A stretch of DNA of 64,000 nucleotides, from contig NZ_CANMAO010000018.1 of the NCBI RefSeq assembly GCF_947495845.1, positions 33,889 through 97,888 of the forward strand. The letters run 5' to 3'. The DNA is from an uncultured Endozoicomonas sp. (GTDB lineage Bacteria; Pseudomonadota; Gammaproteobacteria; Pseudomonadales; Endozoicomonadaceae). The notes below the pieces were generated by a model that worked only from the letters and a program-made list of their open reading frames with translations, was not told the origin of the DNA and made no database searches. Of this stretch, positions 58,313 to 64,000 are shown in pieces (position 1 is the first letter of the stretch; each line of letters opens with the position of its first letter). A program made the position numbers and the translations under genes.

Positions 58313-59313
58313 TACCAGTCTCCCGTCAACTTGATATAAACGCTCATCGCCAATTTATTAGAATTGGAATATAGGTAAGGGAAGCCCATATAATCATCGC
58401 CAAAAGCAGACACTTCTTCCCCCCACAACCGTTTGTTGTCTATTCCATTAGCGGACAACCAAGGGTAAATCGAATAAATCCCTCTCAGTCGATAAGCATG
58501 GAAAAACTCGAAGAAAATATACCAGCTGGATTTGACCGTCGCCTTAGCACTGAAATCATTAATATCCTGTATTGGAATGCCGGTCATGCTGACGTGAACA
58601 GGTCTAGGCTCAAAGGATGAAACAAATGTGTTAATAATATTTTCATCCCAGTCTTGTCCCGGCACTCTGGTTACTGGTCTACCTGTTGCGCCAGCTGGAT
58701 TGACCGCATACTCGAAATTGAAGACGCCTTTATTTTCACTCTGTCTTGCAAACGTATCCAGTGTCCCCGGTCTCATTGACCGAGCAAGCAGCCCCCATGC
58801 TTTAGGGTTACTATTGCTTACATCGTCAAAGTCGCCAATATAGATGCAGGTAGGAGAATAATTCCTCCAACTATAATAAGCAGAATTGTCTATATACGAA
58901 CTCCAATACATAAAGATAAATGTTCTTTCATCCCCAACGGCTCGCCATTGTGGAGTACCTGCGTGTGTCTGGTATACGGACACGATATGGCTATAGCCTA
59001 AATACGACTCTGGTGTTGTAACAACCTCCGCTATTTGAAATTCAATGCCGGTATAGTTTGCAGGATTGCTCTGCACAATGAGATTCATATTATCAGCGTG
59101 TGCTGAATTGTTTTGATAAACCGTCCGGTTGCTGTCCGTAACATCGGAGGTCATCAGTTTTGTCCAACCTAAACCGGATTTCGTGCCATAGCCATTAATG
59201 AGAATCGCATCCATAATTTCAATGATGGAGTTTTCATAATTACCTGCTACGTTTCGTGTAGTGACCAGCTGCGGTGCGCCACTGTCTTCTGATGAAAAAT
59301 AAGTAACGGCCAT
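58312..59313 (-). CDS. Phage-module structural protein, 333 residues
   Basis: Begins M-A-V-T-Y-F-S-S-E-D-S-G-A-P-Q-L; contains G-L-G-W-T-K-L near residue 47, a frequent opening in tail-associated proteins. Rich in aromatic residues. Overlaps its neighbours by one base in TAATG junctions. Family not identified. Confidence 0.55.
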   Translation of the reverse strand: MAVTYFSSEDSGAPQLVTTRNVAGNYENSIIEIMDAILINGYGTKSGLGWTKLMTSDVTDSNRTVYQNNSAHADNMNLIVQSNPANYTGIEFQIAEVVTTPESYLGYSHIVSVYQTHAGTPQWRAVGDERTFIFMYWSSYIDNSAYYSWRNYSPTCIYIGDFDDVSNSNPKAWGLLARSMRPGTLDTFARQSENKGVFNFEYAVNPAGATGRPVTRVPGQDWDENIINTFVSSFEPRPVHVSMTGIPIQDINDFSAKATVKSSWYIFFEFFHAYRLRGIYSIYPWLSANGIDNKRLWGEEVSAFGDDYMGFPYLYSNSNKLAMSVYIKLTGDW

Positions 59314-62300
59314 TAGTCAGCATCCCCTCTGATCTGCAAAGTGAAATCGTCGTTGGTTTCCGTACCCTGACCCGACAATACCGTCCGACACACCCACACC
59401 GAAGCAAGGCATCCATCGGTATTGAATCTCACCGCATTTCCTGTCGCCCAGCCTGATCCCCATCCTTCAGCTTTGATCGTAAAGTAAGGAACGCCTGCCT
59501 CGGGATTGATTGGCATGGTATCGGCTGTTGTGCTGCCCGTACCTATAATGCCGAGCTTTTCTTCAACTACCTGAAATGCTGAACTGCTGGTAAATATGAT
59601 CGCCCACTTTCCGTAGATCGCTCCCTTGTTGGTGGTTTCAACCGGATAGTTAATGGTGTTGTATTGGGCAGTTGTCTGGTCGCCAATGCTATAGTCTGTC
59701 CAGTTCGGGTCGCCGCTAGTCCACACCTTCTGGCTGAAGAAGTTTTTCACTCTCGCCTGCATATCGCCATATACGACAGCGCTGCTAATCGTAGTCTCTG
59801 CCGCTGGTAAATTCCAAGGCACAGGAGAGATGATCGAGAGGTCGCCATTGATTTGCACATCGCTCAATACGCTCATGTGCTCGACCCGATCCTTAATGAC
59901 AAAGGGTGCGGAAAGCGCAGCGCCTTCTGAATCCACCAGCGATAAAGGCGAAGCAAAGTCGAGAGTGCCAGCCTCCCGGTCAACCGTATATTGATCCGCT
60001 GCGAGTAATGCGCCGCTGCTGTCTTCTACAGTAATCTCCGCTTGGTGATCTCGGCTCAGAGTAATCTGTTGGCCTGCCGCTGGAGTTCCTGCATCGGTGC
60101 TGGCGGTATGGGAAATCACCACAATGTCACCCGCCCGGAAGATCGGCACCCGACCATCGGCAGGCAAGCGAACCGGATCAAGGCCGATCAATTCCGCATC
60201 CAGAGGCAGATTGGTTTCAACGATGCAGTTATAGCGGATGCTTTGCGGGATCACATAAATCGGGTCAGTCCCGTCAGTAAAGGCCAACTCGCACCAGCCC
60301 GTAGTCACATCGATATTGCCCTGAACCTCGGCGGTATCAATTACGCCATTGAAGTCAGCCGTTGCAGTAATGATATCTGCGTTATCCACCCGAACCGCTG
60401 TTAGCTGCAAGCTGCCCTGACGAATAGGCGACCCCGGAGTTCTGAATGAGACATTTTCTATCTGAAAACCTGAACCGATAGTCGCACCTGCCAGCAAGCT
60501 GGCTGAATTAACTGTCCCCGATGGATATACAGCCAGTGTCGCATTGCCACCGCTGTAATCAATCTGACCGACCTGAATGCCTGCATTGGTTTCGGTGCTT
60601 ATATCCCGGTATAGCTTCCCGTCCCGATCAAAATAGGTTTCACCATTCCATTCAAACACTACGCTGTCGGGAAGTAACACCGCATTCTCCATCAATGGGA
60701 GCAGATCGATAGACAGCTCTGGCGATGAGATATTTTCGGTGTGAGGTGCATGAGCAAGATTGCTGGCCTGTGCGATGGCAGTAATGCTGCCGCCATTAAA
60801 CACTTGGGTCAGCGTCTTATTGGTTGCCCTGATTTTATGCACCCGAATAGCGTCTGCCCATTCATAGGTGTATTCAGGATAGTTGTAATCATTCACGGCC
60901 AGTACGGTAAAAGCACCTGTCTGGTAATCAATTACGCCTGTCACACCACGCCAGCCACCTGTCGTATCATCGCTGATCGTCTTGGCGACATTTTTGGTGG
61001 AGGAATAGGTCGTCCAGTTTTTTAATTTGTCCGAATGGCTCGGCACATTGGTTCTTTGCGTCACCAAGAACTGAAGCTGAACCGATCCGGGCAACAGGGG
61101 AGCGCCGGGAATGGTGCCACTCATAACGCCTTGTCCATCTACGGATACTAATACCTCGCCACCTGCAGAGGTGCCTTCTTCATAAGTCAGCTGTATTTCA
61201 GTGTTGCTATCAGGCAGAAAATCCAGAGTGAAAGAAAGCTCGCCCGGAGCGTAATGAATAACACCATTGCCATCGCCGGTTAACAGGCCGTTGCTCTGGT
61301 CGGTCAGGGTTTTATTTTGCCCGGATGAAACATACGTCACTGTCAGGCTTCCGGGCTTGATGCCGGGTTTCTCGACGGTATGCCTGAAAACCATATCATC
61401 AACCGGCACATTGCCAGTCCGAATAGTGACCTCATCATCATTCTGTGCGATGTAACTGAAAACCAGAGCGCTGTCAGGATCAGGCAGTGCATCCAAGGTG
61501 ATCGCTGCCGACCCTGTGGAAAAGATAATGGTGCCAGTTCCCGAACCCGTCATCTGGCCGTTGCCGGTATCCCGGATATCCTGCCATTTACCGAGAGCGA
61601 TATAGCTGACCACCAGCGTCCCCGGCCTTGGCTTAGCCTCTGCCATGTTGAGCGTATAGTTAAAGCCTCGATTCTGATTAGTGACTTCTATTGCGCCCGA
61701 TACCGCAGCGCCGGTAATGGCCACCGCTGGCTGATAGATTGCTGTTCCCGTTGCCGTTGTATAACTGCTGGTACGCCAAACATTAACCTCTCCTAATTCA
61801 TAATCCACGGTCATGCGAGAGTAATTGTTGGAACCGCTGGCAGGGATAAGATTACCAGCACCGTCATCCTGAAAAGTGCCGCCATCAAGCGACAGTGTCA
61901 GTGTTCCCGGCAGTACGCCACGCTGAAGATACGTTCTGCTCTGATTGCCAGAGACATGAACAAAGCGGCAGCCAACAGTACGATTTGATGCCGATGTCGC
62001 CACCATCGTCTTTCCGGTATAGCCGCCGTATTGATCCAGCAGAGGCGTTTCCACCTTGGCGCTCGGCACCAAAGGCGCATAAACACTTTCAGCCTTGATA
62101 TTCAGGTCGCCTGCATTCACATCAGCGCTAAGGGATTGGATGCCGTAATAGCGGGAGGTGTCGGCTATCTGCGTCCCTTGAATCAGACTGGTCGCTTCCT
62201 CTGGTACGCCCGGAACTGGCTGTGACCCGATAAAGGTAGCGATCAATGGAGCGCTAATTTCCAGCTCAAGTTTTCTGCGCTCAAAATTAATATATGACGA

Positions 62301-62843
62301 TCCCGTGTTGTAGCTGAATGTCACCAGTTCATGAGAGACAGAAGTAATACGGATAAACTGACTGGCTTGCCCAAAACCATCAGGATTCGTAAGGCGATAA
62401 ACCTCACCAATTTCAGGCAAATGTGAGCTCTCACGCTGATAGCCGACCACAGCCCTCTGGCCTTCCAGTTGATTGCCGATCAAATGCCAGTCTGCCTGAA
62501 TTCCCGGCACCACATAGCTTTCAATTCTGTCTCTGGCATTGGCTCGCTCATCGGTTTGGCTATTGGTATCGAACAACAAGACAGAAACATTCTTATCTTT
62601 GGGAGGCTCGGTAAGGATAAGATGGCTGCCAAGATACGGATCGTTATTGTCGGTGCTGATGCCAACAAATGCTTTACGCAAAGCCACGTCACCAATGGTT
62701 CGGTCTATCCGGGAAATATCCCGGAACAGGTTATTTACGTTCCCATCAATAACCTCATTGCCAGTCACCCGGCCACCACCGTCTTCCTCATCGGAGAGAC
62801 GTTGACTCTCGAAAAGCTTTACATCGCTATTGGTAATAGCCAT
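59313..62843 (-). CDS. Large phage tail-like protein with repeated Ig-type units
   Basis: 1176 residues, AAGGA ribosome binding site before ATG 62843. About residues 310-900 contain at least five diverged units of ~70-100 residues, each with a P-G-(S/T)-L start, a D-x-G-N/G-x-(L/M)-T-G-x-G-x-G-x-I block and a G-x-(x)-T-L-D-x-L-P-D-x-(D/N)-(S/T) end (clearest at 61500 and 61250). This resembles tail fibre or tip proteins. First gene of the minus-strand cluster; no capsid, terminase or integrase gene accompanies it here. Confidence 0.65.
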   Translation of the reverse strand: MAITNSDVKLFESQRLSDEEDGGGRVTGNEVIDGNVNNLFRDISRIDRTIGDVALRKAFVGISTDNNDPYLGSHLILTEPPKDKNVSVLLFDTNSQTDERANARDRIESYVVPGIQADWHLIGNQLEGQRAVVGYQRESSHLPEIGEVYRLTNPDGFGQASQFIRITSVSHELVTFSYNTGSSYINFERRKLELEISAPLIATFIGSQPVPGVPEEATSLIQGTQIADTSRYYGIQSLSADVNAGDLNIKAESVYAPLVPSAKVETPLLDQYGGYTGKTMVATSASNRTVGCRFVHVSGNQSRTYLQRGVLPGTLTLSLDGGTFQDDGAGNLIPASGSNNYSRMTVDYELGEVNVWRTSSYTTATGTAIYQPAVAITGAAVSGAIEVTNQNRGFNYTLNMAEAKPRPGTLVVSYIALGKWQDIRDTGNGQMTGSGTGTIIFSTGSAAITLDALPDPDSALVFSYIAQNDDEVTIRTGNVPVDDMVFRHTVEKPGIKPGSLTVTYVSSGQNKTLTDQSNGLLTGDGNGVIHYAPGELSFTLDFLPDSNTEIQLTYEEGTSAGGEVLVSVDGQGVMSGTIPGAPLLPGSVQLQFLVTQRTNVPSHSDKLKNWTTYSSTKNVAKTISDDTTGGWRGVTGVIDYQTGAFTVLAVNDYNYPEYTYEWADAIRVHKIRATNKTLTQVFNGGSITAIAQASNLAHAPHTENISSPELSIDLLPLMENAVLLPDSVVFEWNGETYFDRDGKLYRDISTETNAGIQVGQIDYSGGNATLAVYPSGTVNSASLLAGATIGSGFQIENVSFRTPGSPIRQGSLQLTAVRVDNADIITATADFNGVIDTAEVQGNIDVTTGWCELAFTDGTDPIYVIPQSIRYNCIVETNLPLDAELIGLDPVRLPADGRVPIFRAGDIVVISHTASTDAGTPAAGQQITLSRDHQAEITVEDSSGALLAADQYTVDREAGTLDFASPLSLVDSEGAALSAPFVIKDRVEHMSVLSDVQINGDLSIISPVPWNLPAAETTISSAVVYGDMQARVKNFFSQKVWTSGDPNWTDYSIGDQTTAQYNTINYPVETTNKGAIYGKWAIIFTSSSAFQVVEEKLGIIGTGSTTADTMPINPEAGVPYFTIKAEGWGSGWATGNAVRFNTDGCLASVWVCRTVLSGQGTETNDDFTLQIRGDAD

Positions 62844-62951
62844 AGCAAATCCTTATGCTTGGTTGACATAAATATTGAATGAATTGTGAAAGGGAGAAAC
62901 TTTTATAAAAAGGCGTGGTCTTAAGCTGTAATTCAGTAATTCAGTAATTCA

Positions 62952-64000
62952 ATGACTAATCCATTTTTTCACCCTTACCTTAGGCATTCGAGTCATTTCG
63001 AAGCATATTCGAGGTTGATGTTGTGTAATAGATTAACCGGGAATGACTGGGCGCAACAAAACAGTTCAATATTCGGGCGACAGGTTCATCAAACTACACC
63101 AATCTATTATTTAAATACCTCAATTCCATGCAATGAGAGCATCCATCATCCATGCCGTGATTCCAGTTTTAAAAAAGGGCCAGTCAAGGTTATTCATTCT
63201 CAGGAATCTAAACAAAGCGAGCCGTTAGACTTATCACAGAAATCCAAGGCATGCCAAATAGCCGACCAAAATACTCCATTATTTACCAGACAATCAGAAT
63301 TAAGAATTGACCGAGTTTGGAGTATGGCTGGTGAATCCAGCTTTCATTCACACTCTATAAACGCCAATCATCCTGCACTTGCTTCAATGTCGAAATACAC
63401 TTCTGGAAATAGTGTTTTTGGTTTAAAGCAATCAACCTCGCAAAGCTCATCAGTTGCTGATAACAACGTTGATCGATCTGTAGAATTTTTTAAGCAATAT
63501 CGCATTGATACTTATTCTAAGCCACCAGCACGAGTTGCGAATATTACACCGCAACTGAATAGGGCACAGCTTCAACAAAATACATTTCCTGCAGGAAATC
63601 AGTTTGATTTTAACGCATCTGCTTCCGGATCGAGTGAATCTCTGACTGTTCACCCTGATAAGGCTCACGTACAGCCCGAGAAACGAAAGGCTTCCAAACG
63701 AACTTGGGCACAGTCCGAGAAACGAAAGGCTGCCCAACAAGCTTGGGCACAGTCCGAGAAAGGGAAGGCTTACGCACAGTCCAAGAAACGAAAGGCTGCC
63801 CAACAAGCTTGGGCACAGTCCGAGAAAGGGAAGGCTTCCAAACGAACTTGGGCACAGTCCGAGAAAGGGAAGGCTTACGCACAGTCCGAGAAACGAAAGG
63901 CTTCCCAAAAAGCTTGGGCACAGTCCGAGAAAGGGAAGGCTTGCAAGAAGGCTTACGCACAGTCCGAGAAACGAAAGGCTTCCCAAAAAGCTTGGGCACA
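62952..64000 (+). CDS. Repeat protein, C-terminus beyond the window
   Basis: Open frame of 349 codons from ATG 62952 (alternative ATG 63018) to the right edge, with no stop. Residues 1-235 are unique and polar, with no signal peptide or membrane helix. From 63669 on, units of [W/Y]-A-Q-S-E-K-(R/G)-K-A with or without a 4-residue linker (S-K-R-T, A-Q-Q-A, S-Q-K-A, C-K-K-A) repeat nine times. Strongly basic, probably helical, and perhaps nucleic-acid or acidic-partner binding. No family identified. Divergent from the tail-like cluster. Confidence 0.7.
   Translation, partial: MTNPFFHPYLRHSSHFEAYSRLMLCNRLTGNDWAQQNSSIFGRQVHQTTPIYYLNTSIPCNESIHHPCRDSSFKKGPVKVIHSQESKQSEPLDLSQKSKACQIADQNTPLFTRQSELRIDRVWSMAGESSFHSHSINANHPALASMSKYTSGNSVFGLKQSTSQSSSVADNNVDRSVEFFKQYRIDTYSKPPARVANITPQLNRAQLQQNTFPAGNQFDFNASASGSSESLTVHPDKAHVQPEKRKASKRTWAQSEKRKAAQQAWAQSEKGKAYAQSKKRKAAQQAWAQSEKGKASKRTWAQSEKGKAYAQSEKRKASQKAWAQSEKGKACKKAYAQSEKRKASQKAWA
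63669..64000 (+). repeat. 27/39-bp tandem coding repeat
   Basis: GCACAGTCCGAGAAA-(CGA/GGG)-AAGGCT recurs with spacings of 27 or 39 bp, at least nine times to the window edge. The linkers are themselves a small set of re-used variants, a sign of unit shuffling. Confidence 0.92.

Noticed and set aside
63450..63999. Minus-strand ORFs rich in Leu/Gly/Ser repeats
   Set aside because: Antisense of the plus-strand repeat protein, whose frame is open for the full length from 62952.

Overview
The window suggests a marine or host-associated gammaproteobacterium. The housekeeping gene content (aroC-prmB, a Lol pair, recA-recX, glpFK/glpABC, galETK) and moderate GC fit Oceanospirillales. Abundant palindromic intergenic repeats, RHS and IS debris and a lysine-rich Q-S-E-K-x-K-A repeat protein make an Endozoicomonas-like organism my best guess. 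This placement is inference from gene content, not a search result.

Layout. 1-10.4 kb is core genome: the 3' part of batD, a long-chain acyl-CoA synthetase, the anion/C4-dicarboxylate permease dauA, a purine-type phosphoribosyltransferase, aroC, prmB and a LolD ATPase with one Lol permease. 10.4-15.2 kb is a galactose block: a MelR-like AraC regulator divergent from galETK. A DAACS symporter lies at 15.4-16.7 kb. 17-25 kb is a complete glycerol/glycerol-3-phosphate regulon: glpFK divergent from glpABC-glpR, with GlpR-like half-sites and an FNR-like box between them. 25-27.3 kb is recX, recA (LexA-type box) and pncC.

27.4-32.2 kb is accessory: the 3' end of an RHS gene whose variable tip is interrupted by a 1094-bp IS with a visible 4-bp target duplication, an exported candidate immunity protein, and two RAYT/Y1 transposase copies (one broken). 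32.3-36.1 kb is an operon resembling a metal (probably zinc) uptake system: DUF2796 His-rich protein, ABC ATPase, FtsX-like permease, DUF3299. 36.3-39.3 kb carries a permease-like gene with a GTGTTG-type hexanucleotide tract, a cold-shock gene, repeats and a ferritin-like gene.

At 39.34 kb a 3' tRNA-Ser-like remnant with its terminator may mark the edge of an integrated island. 40.0-54.8 kb is a complete type I BREX operon: HTH, brxA, brxB, brxC, [AAA ATPase + PD-(D/E)XK-like protein], pglX, pglZ, brxL. It is unusual in four ways: (i) a two-gene ATPase-nuclease module is translationally coupled inside the operon; (ii) BrxL carries an MIT_C-like C-terminal domain where I expect a Lon-like domain; (iii) pglX has a base-composition break over the presumed target-recognition region; (iv) the leading regulator is a 70-residue excisionase-type HTH, not a WYL protein. 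BREX would methylate host DNA through PglX and block phage replication through BrxC/PglZ/BrxL; the embedded pair may add a nuclease effector.

54.9-62.8 kb (minus strand) is a phage tail/baseplate-like module into which a second cold-shock gene is set. That gene and its flanks form a roughly 0.5-0.6-kb direct repeat with the copy at 37 kb, so the BREX block lies between two homologous repeats. The window ends in an open reading frame on the plus strand coding for a 9/13-residue repeat protein.
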